Origin: Combretum micranthum
Lineage: Eukaryota; Streptophyta; Magnoliopsida; Myrtales; Combretaceae
Length of the DNA: 64,000 nt
Direction: 5' to 3'
Assembly (NCBI GenBank): GCA_024138025.1
Contig: JAMXBD010000094.1
Location: 1,736,001-1,800,000, forward strand
Part shown: positions 10,098-22,813 of the stretch, piece after piece
How positions within the stretch are numbered: position 1 is the stretch's first letter
Layout of the letters: each line of letters begins with the position of its first letter
The notes under the pieces: generated by a model
Databases searched by the model: none
What the model saw: only the letters and a program-made list of their open reading frames with translations
Told to the model about the DNA's origin: nothing
Translations under genes and position numbers: made by a program

Positions 10098-13000
10098 ATG
10101 GTATCAACAAGCAGTAATGTCGCATTCAATTTTTTCCAATAAGAATTTCTTTGTTTATTGGTGAAAAATATGATATATGGAGTATCATGATGAAGACATT
10201 ATTTATCCCACAAGATTTGTAGGATGTTGTTGAGGAAGTTATGAAACAGCTATTATTAGTCTAGAGGTGGAAGCAACCTAGATGGTATCTCAACAAAAAG
10301 AGCATAAAGAAAATATTATGAAAGATGCCAAAGTATTGTCTTTCATATAACAAGAGGTTAGTCAAACAATTTTACCACAAGTTGTGGGTACAATCAAATC
10401 ACATGATGCTTGGGAGATTTTAAGGAAGCAATATGGAGGTCAAAATTTGTGGAGAGAGTTTGATAGTTTATTTATGAAAGATAATGAGGAGGTGCAAGAG
10501 TTCTTCTCAAGAGTTACAATTATCATTAATCATATTAGAAGCTATGGAGATACAATTCCCAATAAGAAAATTGTAGAAAAAGTCTTCAGAAGTTTGCTAG
10601 CAAAATTTGAGCATGTTGTTGCCGTCATTGAAGAATCCAAAAGTTTATCACAATTGTCCTCATTTATAAGCGTATGAGTACATTTTCTACTCAAAATTTA
10701 AAGCAAGCCTTTCATTCAAAGGTTAATATCAATAGGCAATGAAATAGCTAGCAAGATAGATATAAAAATAGTAATGTAAGTTCTTCTGATACTACACATA
10801 GACATGGTAGGTATCAGAATTCCTAAGGTTGTAGCAGAGGAAGAGAATTCAACATGAGAAGCAATTTGTCTCAATGCAGGATATGCAAGAAATATGGCCA
10901 TGATTCCAAGGATTGTCATTTAAATGCAAAAGATGCAGAAATCTCATCATTTTGAAAGGAATTGTCATTACAAAGATCGAGAGGATGACAAAAATGCTTT
11001 TTTTTTTTTTTTGGCAAAGAATAAAGGCAAACAAGTATTTTATTCCTATATGAATGCTGAGCAATCATTTGAGAATATCTAGTATGTTGATAGTGGATGT
11101 AGTAATCACATGACTGGGAATGGAGCTATTTGTTGAGTTTAACGATAAATTCAAATCTAAAATAAAGCTTGGAGATAGCAAAACACATGAAATATATGGA
11201 AAAGGAATTATTGCTATTGATAATAAAGGAGGTAATTCTAAACTGATTTATGATGTTCGTTATGTTCCTAAATTAAGTCAAAATTTATTGAGTATTGGCC
11301 AATTATTGCAAAGAGGTTATGTGGTAAATTTTGATAATGGTGAGTGTATTATTACTAATAAGAAGAAGAATTGCATCGTTGCAAAAGTAAAGATGAGTAT
11401 GAATAATTTTTTTTCATTATCTATATCTCTTAATGAAGAATATGCTTTACAAAGTGTGAAAAATGATGAGTCACACTTATGGCACTTAAGATATGGCCAT
11501 TTAAATTTTAAGCAACTTCATTTGTTGAAGAAGAAAAATATGCTTATTGGGTTGTCAAATATTTCATCTCTGGAGAAAGTATGTGAATGTTGCATATATG
11601 GTAAAATTCATTGGTTGCCATTTCCAAAGACATCATATCGAGCTAAAGTACCATTGGGTTTTATTCATTATGATATATTTGGACCAACAAGAGCACCATC
11701 CTTAAATGGTAATAGGTATTTTATTTGTTTATTGATGATTATTCAAGGATGATGTAGATATATTTCTTGAAACTGAAGTCAGAAGCATTTTCCACCTTTC
11801 TTAAATTTAAAGCTTCAATAGAAAGTCAAAGTAGTCACAAGTTGAAAATTCTGAGAACTGATCATGGAGATGAATATACATCACATGAATTCCAAAATTA
11901 TTGCAAAGATGTTAGAATCAAGAGACAGTTGACTATACGACATAATCCATAACAAAATGATGTTACTGAAAGGAAGATCGAACAAAATAGATATAGCTTG
12001 AAGCATGCTAACTTAGAAAGGTCTACTAAATAGTTATTGGGCTGAAGCAATCAATACTGTTAGGGCTGTAAACGAGTCGAGTTGATACAGTACCAAGCTT
12101 AAACTCGACTTGAATAAAAAACTTGAAGCTCGAACTCGATCGTGCTTTGAATTTTAAGCTTGAACTTGACTCGATGTAATACTCGATAAAATCGAATTCG
12201 ACTCAATTAAGCTTGATTATTCTTTTAAATATTGATTTAATTATAAACAGTATTTAATACTAGATAAACTTGAACTTGACTCGACTCGATTAATACATAA
12301 TTAAGCTTGATTGAGCTCGTGAGCTATCCAAGCCGAGCATTTTAAAACTGAATTGAACTTGTTAGCTACTTGAATACGTCGAACTTAACCACGACTTGAT
12401 TATAAGCGAGTCGAATTCGAGTTTTTATCAAGTCGAACTTGAGTAACTTGCAAACTATCTCGACTCACTTACAGCCCTAAATACTGTTATATATATTGAA
12501 TAAATCACCTACAAAAGCAGTCCTCAATAAGATGCATTATCAAGCTTGGTATAAGAGGAAACCCCAAGTTCATCATATGAAGATTTTTGGATGTATTGCA
12601 TATTCTCTCATTCCATCACAAAAGAGAGAAAAATTTGATGAAAAAGGAGAAAAGTATGTTTTTCACGGGTTATAGTGATGAATCTAAAGATTATCATCTT
12701 TTCAATCTAAAGAAAAATGAGTTGATTATATTGAGAGATGTTATATTTGATGAAGAAGGATCATGGGATTAGAAAGAGAAATCTTCAATCGTGGAAAGAA
12801 TTTTGCCTTCAGGATTTAATGCGATATAACTAGATCCTCAATCAAGTGCTGGACCAAGTACTCCTGATACTCCAAGCACATCAACAACACAAGGCACACA
12901 AGAATTTTATCCACATTTAGAAAGTTCAATAAGGAAGGTATGTTCCTTACGTGATATCTATGAATAGCATGAATTTGCCTTCTTCTCTTGTGAACCACAA

Positions 13001-14505
13001 AAATATGAGGAAGCAGGAAAGAAAGAAATTTACATAAAAGCTATGGATGAGGAGATGGCAACTATTGAGAAGAATCATACTTAGAAGCTTGTTAACCTTC
13101 CGAAAATAAGGAATTTATTGGATTAAAATGGGTTTACAAGACCAAATATAGAGAAGATGGTTCAATCCAAAAGCACAAAGCTTATCTTGTTGCCAAGGGA
13201 TATTCTCAACAACTAGGCATTGATTTCAATGAAACATTTGCACCAATTGCCCCATTGAGACCATTATAATTGTTCTTGCTTTAGCAGCCCAATTAAAATT
13301 ACTAATATATCAACTAGACGTTAAATCAGTATTCTTAGGTGGATAATTGCAAGAGGAGGTACATGTAGAATAGCCTAAAGGATATATTATCAAAAGCAAA
13401 GAAGATAAAGTGTATCACCTACATAAGGTGCTACATGGATTGAAACAGTTACCATGAGCATGGAATAGCAAAATCGATAGCAATTTTTAGAGAAATGGTT
13501 TTTAAAGGAGTTAAATTGAGCCTTTACTATACATAAAAAAGGGAGGTAAGAATGATTGCCTTATTGTAGGTTTGTATGTGGATGACTTGATCTTTACAAG
13601 TACAAGTCAATCCATGTTGGATGGATTTCAAATGGCGATGATGAAAGAATATGAGATAGCTGATCTAGGTCTTATGAAATATTTTCTTAGACTTCGAGTT
13701 CATTAGTCCAAAGAAGAAATATTTATTTCTCAAGAAAAATATTTAGACGATATGTTGAAAAGATATCAAATGAGTAATTGCAAGCCAATTGCCACACCAC
13801 TTGCAACAAATGGGAAATTACAATCAGAAGATGGATCACTGATGGGAAGATGTATAGAAGTTTGGTATAGTCATTGATTTATCTGACAAACACAAGGCTG
13901 GATATTGTTTATCCAATTAGCTTGATTTCAGATTTATGCAGAGTCCAAGCAATTACATTATGTAGCAACAAAAAGAATATTTTGTTATTTTCAAGGAACG
14001 AAAAATTATGCTATTCATTATGTGAAGGAAAAAGAATTCAATCTTATTAGATGTATAGATAGTGATTGAGCTGGATTAGTTGATGATGAAAGAGCACATC
14101 AGGATATGTATTTGCAATGGGATCAAATATTATATCTTGGTCTTCAAAGAAACAAAATACAGTATCATTATCATCATCTGAAGCAGAATTTGTGGTAACC
14201 ACAGATGCAACATGCGAAGCAATATGGTTGAGAAGAATTTTGGCAGATTTAAATTAAAGCCAAGGTACCCCCACAATTAATCATTATGATAATATGTCAG
14301 CAATTATCATGACAAAGAATTTGGTATTTCATGGAAGAATAAAGCATATTGAGTTGTGACATCACTATATTAGGATATTAGTATAAGAAGGTGAAATTCA
14401 ACTTGAATTTGTCAACACGATGGAGCAACTCAAAGACAAATTTACAAAAGCTGTGCCAGCTGAGAAATTTGAGCAATTTAAAAGAAGTTTTAAAATTTCA
14501 AATTA
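10098..14505 (+). pseudogene. Copia gag-pol remnant, element 1
   Basis: Domains read in order across several frames. Gag (UBN2-type) covers about 10098-10680 with DAWEILRKQYGG and FFSRVTIIINHIRSYG. A CCHC knuckle (CRICKKYGHDSKDC) lies at about 10875-10916. The protease motif YVDSGCSNHMTG lies at about 11083-11118. The pre-integrase motif LWHLRYGHLNFKQL is near 11480 and the integrase core covers about 11650-12050 ([13 protein letters not shown]). After the nested MITE, integrase continues with FTGYSDESKDYHLF at about 12660. RT covers about 13060-13780 with YVDD at about 13575-13586. RNase H follows, with SLSSSEAEFVVTTDA at about 14165. Many in-frame stops interrupt it, for example before KLVNLPK near 13083, so no full polyprotein can be made. 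Confidence 0.9.
12061..12479. mobile_element. hAT-type MITE nested in Copia integrase
   Basis: The 419-bp element is bounded by TAGGGCTGTAAACGAGTCGAG and the inverted TAGGGCTGTAAGTGAGTCGAG, a 21-bp TIR with two mismatches. The perfect 8-bp duplication AATACTGT flanks it at 12053-12060 and 12480-12487, which is the hAT signature. It has no coding capacity. The interior is full of 'cttgaactcgactcga'-like subterminal words, as expected for transposase-binding repeats. The Copia reading resumes in the same domain directly after the right TSD. Confidence 0.92.
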
Positions 14506-14513
14506 AGAGGGAG
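14501..14513 (+). other. Polypurine tract of Copia element 1
   Basis: 'aattaagagggag' directly abuts the 3' LTR start TGTTAAAATAATAATTTGC, as required for plus-strand priming. Confidence 0.75.
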
Positions 14514-14867
14514 TGTTAAAATAATAATTTGCATTTTTAATTATTGGCGGTGAAAACTTGCTTCTTGGGAAAGCAAATTGAACAGTTTCCGCATGAAATA
14601 TTATAGCTCGAACATTACAATATTGCTACATACAAGGCAGTGGATGAAGAAATTACAGCTTATCTTTTGACTTTTCAAACATGTATTGCTTTTTAATTTT
14701 GCTTCTTCGCTGCCTGATCTTGCTTCATCTGTAGCCACCTCATCTAGCTCTATAAAAGAGCATCTGCACCATTTGTAATACGTATGATATGTAACAAGAA
14801 GTTCATAATATTTCTTGTACAACTTCTCTTTGTACACCATTAATGTAATGTATATATTGCACCTAAC
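14514..14867 (+). repeat. Copia element 1, 3' LTR
   Basis: The LTR starts TGTTAAAAT right after the purine tract and ends near 'gcacctaac' before the TTCTA duplication. At about 354 bp it is the more complete of the two LTRs. Confidence 0.88.
14749..14758 (+). promoter_or_regulatory. TATA box of the Copia element 1 LTR
   Basis: 'tctataaaag' in the 3' LTR sits about 110 bases before the LTR end. The corresponding segment is deleted from the 5' LTR, so the element's own promoter is lost. Confidence 0.6.
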
Positions 14868-14872
14868 TTCTA

Positions 14873-15850
14873 TTCTAAGTAAGAACTATAAATATAGTTA
14901 ATGCACTAATTATTAATATTTTATTGTAGGTCATAGTATATACATTAATCTGGGACATAATTTATGCCATATTCTTTGTCATAATTTCTGCTATAATTTT
15001 TTCCATTGATATCATCGATATTGTTTGGTTTATCATTTTTTAGTCATTTTTGCAAATCGATTTTATCATTTTCAAATAAATGTTTCTCAAAAAAATGAAT
15101 ACACATAAAAATAAGATATTTTTATTCATAAACAAATCAAATAGATAGATATAGATAAAATAAAGATGAAAATAAGGTCATCCAAACGTATAAGTATATT
15201 TCTATTATGCTTTATTGAGTATCTTTCTTTTCTTTTCTTTTTATGTCTTTTTAACACTGCTCCTTTTCTTTTTTTTTTTTTTTTTTTCTGTTGATCAATA
15301 TTACATGCTAGATCTCTTTGAAAGGAGTTTAAAGACTGCTAGGCGCCAACAATTATTTGTAACTATTATATAATATTTCGTATATATGTATTATCTATAA
15401 TGGAATAGAACTATGAATGGCAAATTCATTTTTATACTGAGGAACATCCGTGGAATTATTAATTATATTCCTACGTTATGTTTGATTGTGGAAATTTAGG
15501 ATGGTGTATATACAGTGATAATTGCTACAATTGTGCTCAATCAATGAATGCAATAATTATATATATCACCTGTTATGCATCACAGCTTCCATATTCAAAT
15601 ATATAGATATAGTAAATATGTAATAACTACTAGAGAGTATGCACCCAAAATATATATATATATATATATATGCAAATTTTGACCACAACAATATAATAAA
15701 ATTTATAATATATATATATATGTAATTGTCGAATCAAACTATAAACACAATCAATGATATCATGAACAAAAACTTATGCATACACGGTACTAAATTGCTC
15801 AAAAAGAAGAATTATTATACAACGTAGTACTACATCATAAACATATTTAT
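14873..15850. other. AT-rich intergenic DNA with microsatellites
   Basis: No gene seen. Simple repeats include a T-run at about 15269-15288 and (TA)n tracts at about 15650-15670 and 15708-15721. Confidence 0.45.
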
Positions 15851-16176
15851 GGCTCGTTCACTTCACCGTATTGAATAAAGAGAGAATTGAACTTCAATTC
15901 AATAGGAATGTAATAGAATTGTAATGATTATTTTCATGGTATAAAAAATAAAATAAGTAATTATTAGAATAAAATGTAAAAAATTTATAATGCCCCTTAT
16001 CATTATTATGGAGAGAGATAATTGTATATGTGATATTTTCAAGATGGTCGTATTTATGATAAAGTTGGAAAATAAACCATTGAAAGACAATTTATGAGTA
16101 TGGGAACATGAATTGTCATTCATCATTTTACGTGATAGTAATTTATTATGAATTGTAATCCCCTTAAGTGAACACC
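15851..16176. mobile_element. Possible MITE with GTTCACTT terminal inverted repeat
   Basis: The left end 'ggctcgttcacttcacc' and the inverted right end 'ggtgttcacttaagg' share GTTCACTT. The interior is AT-rich with 'tgaattgtaat'-like words near both ends and no coding frame. I could not define a convincing target duplication, so the borders are approximate. Confidence 0.4.
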
Positions 16177-16300
16177 ATAATAGTAGTTTTAGTAAAACAA
16201 GAAAAAAATAAATAGTTACTCATATCAAGTAAACGAGACAATTCTTAAATATGTTATTCATATTATCCTTGTTTCATCAAACAAATTCCTATTTTCATGT

Positions 16301-18407
16301 TGTAGACGTCCCATTTTTGCATATTTAAGACTTCAATTTATAGTAAAAGTTAATATTATATTAAGCCCAAAAATAACAATAAAAAATAATAATAATAATA
16401 AACTAAAAAATAATAAAAAATAAATAAATAGAAAAATAACAAATAAAAGTATTATAGGCTTCATATAGTATTAATGTTTTTAATTATAAATTTTCCTAGA
16501 CCCAATTCAATAGCCCACAATGAATTAGTTTATGTAATTAAGCCCATGCCTTAAGTATAAGTTAGGTGCAAAATATGACCGAGGTGCAGGCCAACAGCTT
16601 GATGGTAACCACACACAAATGCATAAAGAAGACCAGGGTTCATTTTTACGCAAAGGCAAACAATTTTTTTTTTAGTTACGCGTATCGTCTTCTCCAGTGT
16701 AGTACTCAGTTTTTCCCAGGCGATGCAACTGTTTTGGGCTCATTTTTTTTTATCCATTTTTACTCTGATTTTCACCAAATCGAGGGAAGGGCATTGAAGA
16801 AGACATGAGATACTATGATTTGGATAAAAAAGTAGTCCTAAAACTCTTGATTTGGTGTTTTATTTTTTAACAAAAGTTTGTGAAAAATCTATCTTTGCAC
16901 ACGAAACAAAATTTCGAATTTCGAATTTGATCTACTGTTTAGCTTCTAAAAGCACGTGTTTAAATCAATTTGAACACGATGTTCTCTTTCCTAAAGCTAA
17001 TTAAGCTTGAAAGTTGCAAAATGTATTCAATTAAGCTTGTGAAGCTCGATTTCACATGCGCTTATCTTTAGAGTTAATCGCCAAATTCTACTTAACTTGA
17101 TCCTTAAATAGTATAAATAAGGGTTGAGTTCTTCGTTCATGGCATCGAAAAACAACAAACACAGCAAAATCCACTCTCAAAAGCTCGAATTCGAAATTGT
17201 GCAGAAGTTAGGGTTTGAAGTTAAAAACTTTGATTTTGGGTTTTTTTTAAGTGGTTTCAATCATTTTGGGTGCTTTAGAAAGCTTCCGGTGAGTTTAAGC
17301 TTCAATTTGATAGTTTCAAATCCGCTTGTGAAGGTCACTACCATCTTTGACGAACAACACCATCGGCCACCAACTACTAGAGATCATACCACCAGCCTCC
17401 AGCCGTATTCGAGGCCAATCGCCGCCACTGGACCACTTGTCATCCTCCATTCGACTACTTCGACATGGTCGTGACCACCCATAACCACCAGAATGGTGTT
17501 TTTCGATTCCGCTGGTCGCCTACTCCTATTTTACTCGAAGATTCAAGATTCGAATCGAGTTTGACCCGAAATCCGATGTGTGCACCAAGTTTATTTCATT
17601 TTTCTTCTTTTCTTTTTATTTAAATATAATAATAAAACCTAAAAAAATAAATAAAAACGAGAATATAATATCAGTTTACTACAATTTTGTTGAAGTAATA
17701 AGATCTCTAATAATATAAAATAATAATAATAATAATAACACATTTTTTACACATAGAAAACCCTATTTTCTAAAACAAGAAAAACCAACTTGATAGCTTA
17801 GAGTCATAAATAAAATTTTTATTTTCATAAAAATTGAAAAATTTAAAATTTAAAATGAAAAAATTTCAATAAATTAAAAAATAACTGACACATTAAAAAT
17901 TTTTATAGAAGAACTACGTGATATCTAATCCTAATTGGCAGATACATAGGCATCTCCAGGGCGATATAAAAAATTAAAAAAAAATTCCGTTTGTCTTTGT
18001 AAATATTGTAAATATATGTTTTAATTAAAAATTTTGATAAACTATAAATAGCTTTCTTTATAACATGGATAAAGTTTTTGAGCATTAACAGGATAAAATT
18101 TTAATTTATGAATTTCAAGTAGTAACTATATGACTTTAATAGGTTAACCTTATGAATTAAAAAATTTATGGTTCTTTAAATTTGGTTTTAAAGAAAATTT
18201 TTTACAGACTAGTAATTAAGTTAAGATCAACCAACCTATTAGTCTTAACTTATAAATTTTTCTCGATTTCATCGAATGACGACTCCTCAAAGTTCTACAT
18301 TTAAATTTCTTTTAATTCCTAGTCGATAATTCGTATTAAATGGGTTCGGTTCAATATAGATCGGATTAAAAAAATTAGACCAAAATTGAAAAATTCTAGT
18401 CTTGACA
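16301..18407 (+). repeat. Ogre-like element, 5' LTR (2107 bp)
   Basis: It starts TGTAGACGTCCC and ends 'attctagtcttgaca'. It matches 29609-31792 over its length, for example 'atttaagacttcaatttatag', 'caaatcgagggaagggcattg', 'ctcaaaagctcgaattcg' and 'ggtcttaacttataaat'. Apparent reading frames (for example 17124-17474) recur only as shadows in the other LTR, broken there by changes, so I do not call them genes. Confidence 0.9.
17111..17120 (+). promoter_or_regulatory. TATA box of the Ogre-like LTR
   Basis: 'gtataaataa' lies inside the 5' LTR. The 3' LTR has the equivalent 'cataaatag' at about 30477-30485 in the same context ('cttgatcc.taaatag'). The position is plausible for the LTR promoter. 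Confidence 0.45.
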
Positions 18408-18410
18408 GCT

Positions 18411-18428
18411 TGGCGACTCCACTATGGA
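18411..18428 (+). other. Primer binding site, tRNA-Arg type
   Basis: TGGCGACTCCACTATGGA lies three bases after the 5' LTR end. It closely resembles the TGGCGACTCC(A/G)CTGGGGA site of Ogre/Tat Gypsy elements. Confidence 0.85.
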
Positions 18429-20870
18429 CGCTACTTTTAACTGGGTTAGCCACTTGAAATTCTTAAATTTAAAGTTTATTCTTTTTATGCTCATTCTTGT
18501 ATATTATTTGTATAGTTATTAATATGTAAATAATTATACTAATCTTTTCTTTAAGCGATGCAAATAAAAGGAAAATTTTGTAAATAGCCCTAATAGGGGC
18601 ACATGATACCTTTCAGGGGAATTATGAAAAATGTGTACTAGATATGGTCAAAACCAGACCGTCTTAAGATCCTAAGTAAGGAGGTCGCAAGTGAGATCCA
18701 AGGGCTGTGGCTTTTCCGCCTTTTGGTTCATGAAATGACCTCCTACTCTGTTTAGTATTGATCCATGATCTATTGAATCAAGAAACCTTTAGAACCCACC
18801 CAATTGCATCTATGAACATGGTTTGGTAAATGCATAATAATGGGGCATGCCTTAAAGAGTTATGGTTTTAAATCCCTTTTAAATCCTCTGCTTGTAAATT
18901 TTTTTAAAGAAAAAAGGATTGCAAGTCAAATGAAAATGTCAAAATTGCCTCATCAGTAATTAGTTGTCAATCCCTATATCTGCATCCGTGTGATTTGCAT
19001 ATTTTTATAATAATGTGTAACAATAATTTTAGTATATTTATATCTTGTGTGAAAAAAAAAATTTACATTGTTTATTGTTAATATAGTCCTTTTTTTCTCA
19101 CTCTTGTAAAATAGTATATATCTTTGTAATTAAAAAAAGAAGAAAAAGAAAAATAAAACATGTGTAATTATCATTAATCTTGCTTTTCTTTTCCACATCT
19201 TTTTGTAAATAAATGAAATTTAAAAAAATGAAAAATCAAATGGCTCATAATAATTTTCACAAACTTGTTAGGGAGATGTTAAGGGATCTGTAAGAAATGA
19301 TGAGACTTGTTCTCATCTTAGGGATCCCTGATTGCACCTCCAACTAGTTGGAGTGAGGACTTACCTTTGGGAGGAAAAAGCTTGAACAGTTGAAAAGAAA
19401 GTCCAGACTAGGTTAGAAGATAGCCAAAAGTTATTGGATCGTCTGTTAGTAATTGTGCCCTAGGCCAATTACTAGGTATTGTTATTTCATTTACTTGAGG
19501 CCAATCACCATTTAGAGATTTAATTTTAAAATCCAATGGGAAGAATAAATAAATTATTATGAATAATGATTTATTATCACTACCAACACTAATAAGATTA
19601 AGGGCATTATTGTCAGTGCAAAATACTGACATAATATAAATAGGTGTGATAGTATCTCATTAGGGTTAAGACTTTTATTGTCACATTAGATGATAGAGAA
19701 ATTCTGTAACCATAAAAGAGAAACACAAGAAAACAAGATTCTTCTCAAATAATCTGAAAGCGCTCTAGATTGTGCTAGCACACAAAGGTGATTCCTTTTG
19801 GAGGCGCTTCTTCGTGTGGACGAAGTAGAGGGTGCTGCGAAATTGTGGTACCTTATAGATTCGGATTAATCTCAGTTTTCACAAATTCGAAATGCAAGGT
19901 ATTATTTCGAATCATCTTTTTGTATCTGATTTAATTAGAACACATGGATTCAGGCTTTAGGGTTTTAATTTTTCCGCTGCAAATAAGATTTAAAATTTCA
20001 TATGAAACCCTACATCATCTAGATCAAACAAAGTCCCTGATGAATGAAATGATAGAAATGCTACATCAGCTGACTATGGGATCTTTTCCTCTCCCCTATA
20101 AGCCTCCCCAACCAAAATGAATTTGACATGTTATGATTGTAAAAATGAAGAAGAAGAAGAAGAAGAAGAAATAAGAAATAGCATTTTGATGTATTCAAAT
20201 ATTATTGAATGAAATAAAGGACAAGCTCATGGTGATTCTAATGAACCATTTATTTTTCTTTCTTTTTTTAGAATATGTAAATATTTCCTTGCCTAAATTA
20301 TTTTTTCTTGTAATAAAGCATTTTAAAAATAATAATAAAAAAGAAAAAATTTATCGAATTTGTAGATATGCTATAGGATGATAATCATAATGCTTACATT
20401 AAATATATATATATAAGATGTATAGTAAACTTGTAAATATCCATGGATTGTAAATGATATGATCATCTTCTGGAATAGTTCCTCTTTCAGATAATTTTAG
20501 GTCCGTCTCCATTAGAATAACTTTCATCATAGGTATTCCTTTCCTTTAGCCTCAAGTTTGTAATTCTCCATTTGTAAATATTTCTTAGGAAAAAAAAAGG
20601 TCTTTTGAAATAAAATGTCAATTTGTTTAGTCAAAAAATTTTAGGAAAAAGCAGATACTTTGCTCACAAGAATGGATTTTTACAAGGCTTTGATTTTTTT
20701 TTTTTTTTTAGCAAGCTCAGTTAATCCCTTAAGTATATTCATTTAAGATAGCTAACAACACCAACAAAAATGGTAGCCTCAATTCAATTGCTGAGTAGAA
20801 AATCCAATCTCTTGAGCAAACAGTGCTCTAATTGGCCGAACAAATGCAAATACTTAACTAAAGCATATAA
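18429..20870 (+). other. 5' leader region of the Ogre-like element
   Basis: No reading frame with recognisable motifs. Long leaders before gag are usual in Ogre elements. It contains a nested solo LTR (19444-20014), a (GAA)n tract at about 20147-20170 and a T-run at about 20695-20710. Confidence 0.5.
19444..20014 (+). mobile_element. Solo LTR, probably Copia, nested in the Ogre-like leader
   Basis: It starts TGTTAGTAATTGTGCCCTAG and ends 'tatgaaaccctaca', with a 'ttttccgctgcaa' segment typical of plant Copia LTR ends. The flanks are TCGTC (19439-19443) and TCATC (20015-20019), a 5-bp duplication with one mismatch. It is 571 bp long with no internal element sequence next to it, as left by LTR-LTR recombination. 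Confidence 0.6.
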
Positions 20871-22813
20871 TTATTGAAAACCCTCCAACCACCATCCGAA
20901 GGACATTCTAGAACTCAAAATGAGGTCGATGGTCGGCCTATTGAAGAGAAAGAAATTCACTATGTGCCTCAAACAATTGTTAAGCCAAATTCTGATGAGC
21001 TCAAAAGTGAATTTGAAGTCCAAAATAAGGAGTTAGAGAAAATGTTGCTCCATCAAATCAAGGAGAAAATGAAAGGTCTTGAAGATACTAATGGATTGAT
21101 TAAGCTAAGATTTTGGGCCTACTTATTGTTAAAGATAGAGACTTACCTGAAAAATTCAAAGTCCTTGACTTTGAAAAATATGATGTTATAGGGTGCCCTA
21201 AGCTTCATGCAAGACTTTATATGAGGAAAATGAGTCAGTATGTCTAATATGATCAACTCATGGTCCAAACATTCCAAGACAGCCTTACTAGACCAACCTT
21301 GACATGATACGCCCGATTAGACCTCAATGAGATCAACACTCGGGATAAGTTGGCAAGGGCATTCTACAACCAGTACAAATTCAGCGTTAAGGTTGCTCCA
21401 TCTATGTGGGACCTAAGTGACCTTAGGAAAAAGAAAGATGAAACTTTCAAAGAATATGCCCAGCGATGGAGGGCATTAGTGGCTATGGTTTCCATACCTA
21501 TTTTAGAGAAAGATCTAGCTTTTACTTTTATCAATATACTTGAACAGCCCTTCTTCTCCCATTTTGTTAGATATACCACAAATGATTTTTCTAAAATAGT
21601 AGGGGCAGGATGCTAAATAAAAAATACCTTTATTTTTGGCAAACTTCAAATTCACAAAGGAGCTTATGGAGAACCTACAGTGAAAGAGGTCACAGTCAAC
21701 ACCATGAGCAAAAAAAACTATAGCAAGCCTACACAAACATGTAGGAGGAAATTCGCTCAAATCCATATCCCTCTATCTCAAGTTTACCATAAATTGAAAG
21801 AGGACGACTTGTCATACCCTAAAGAACTAATACCAGGGTATAAATCATGAAAGTATGACCTTGATGCACAATGTGAATACCACATGGGTCAACAAGGGCA
21901 TACTATCGCTGCTTCTTGGGAATTACAGAACAAATTTCAAGATTTGATTCACTCAAAAGTGGTTCAATTGCTATTTATTGATGGTCCTGCATCTAACTTC
22001 AACAGCATCTTAACATGTGAAGAGCCCACAATCAACATGCTTCACACACAAGATGTTGATACATCAAATCAAAGAAGTTATTTATAGGAAAAGGATCAAA
22101 TTCAAGGCATCCAAAGGGATAGGGTACATGAGAATCTAGACCAAAGACTTGCAGCAATAGTAGGAAGGATTGAAACCCTATAGTGGGTTATGAAATACAT
22201 GTTAGACAAACTCCAACATTTGGACCTTATTGCTAGCAAGGTACCACCTCATGAGACTCAAGAGGAGTCATCGAGCTATAAAATTGAGAATGAGCCAAAA
22301 GAGATGAGAAAAAAAATAAAGCCTCTAACTTCAAAATGATTGGGCCAAAACGAAAAAGCTCACTTAACACAATAAAGGAATTTCACACAATTTTAGATTC
22401 TGATGGTCTAAGTTTTTAAGCAATCAGGAAATCATAATATGATAACATATGAGATATCAAAAGAAGGGTACAGACCATGGAACTATAATCCTAATGCCAA
22501 ATGCGAGTACGATATGGGTCAAACGGGCCATTCTATAGAAAGTTGTTCGAGGTTAAAGAACACAATCCAAGATTTGATTGATGCTAAGCTTATTCAACTT
22601 GAGCTTTTGGAATCTATTGAGTTGGCTAGTAGTAGTAGTAACTCTATCTTAACTCCTGCAAGGATTTCAAGCAAGTCTTCTTCAAGTATCAAGAGTTTAC
22701 TGCTATCATCTGATAAGATAGCATATCATTTGCAGTACTTGAACTTATTAGCCAACATCAGTATGGGCAACCATTTTGTAAGGGGATTAGTAAAGACAAG
22801 GGAAGAGAATTGA
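20871..22813 (+). pseudogene. Decayed Ogre/Tat-type gag with two zinc-finger-like motifs
   Basis: Coding traces run through three frames with stops between. An N-terminal charged region at about 20874-21180 (QNKELEKMLLHQIKEKMKG) looks coiled-coil-like. About 21170-21600 holds the gag core: GCPKLHARLYMRKM, TFQDSLTRP, ARAFYNQYKFSVKVAPS, then DETFKEYAQRWRALVA. This is the arrangement of Ogre gag, where ETFKEYAQRWR is highly typical. Two copies of the C-Y-H-G-GH-C type motif follow: CEYHMGQQGHTIAASWELQ at about 21871 and CEYDMGQTGHSIESCSRLK at about 22503. Each lacks one expected ligand. Between them is LDQRLAAIVGRIETL, another coil-like stretch. No protease active site follows. The protein is structural (virus-like particle) in intact relatives and cannot be made here. 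Confidence 0.82.

Larger units (their letters stand above)
9844..14867 (+). mobile_element. Decayed Copia (Ty1) LTR retrotransposon, element 1
   Basis: Both ends are flanked by TTCTA (9839-9843 and 14868-14872), a 5-bp target duplication. The element has a short 5' LTR, a primer site resembling initiator-tRNA-Met, a decayed gag-pol in Copia order (protease, integrase, RT, RNase H), a purine-rich tract AAGAGGGAG, and a 3' LTR. It lies about 260 bp downstream of the ELM2-type gene, in the same orientation. A hAT-type MITE (12061-12479) is nested in the integrase. Many stops and frameshifts make it inactive. Confidence 0.92.

Noticed and set aside
17124..17474. 116-codon frame just after the LTR TATA box
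   Set aside because: It sits in the 5' LTR. The corresponding part of the 3' LTR has indels that break it, and the ends run into low-complexity sequence.
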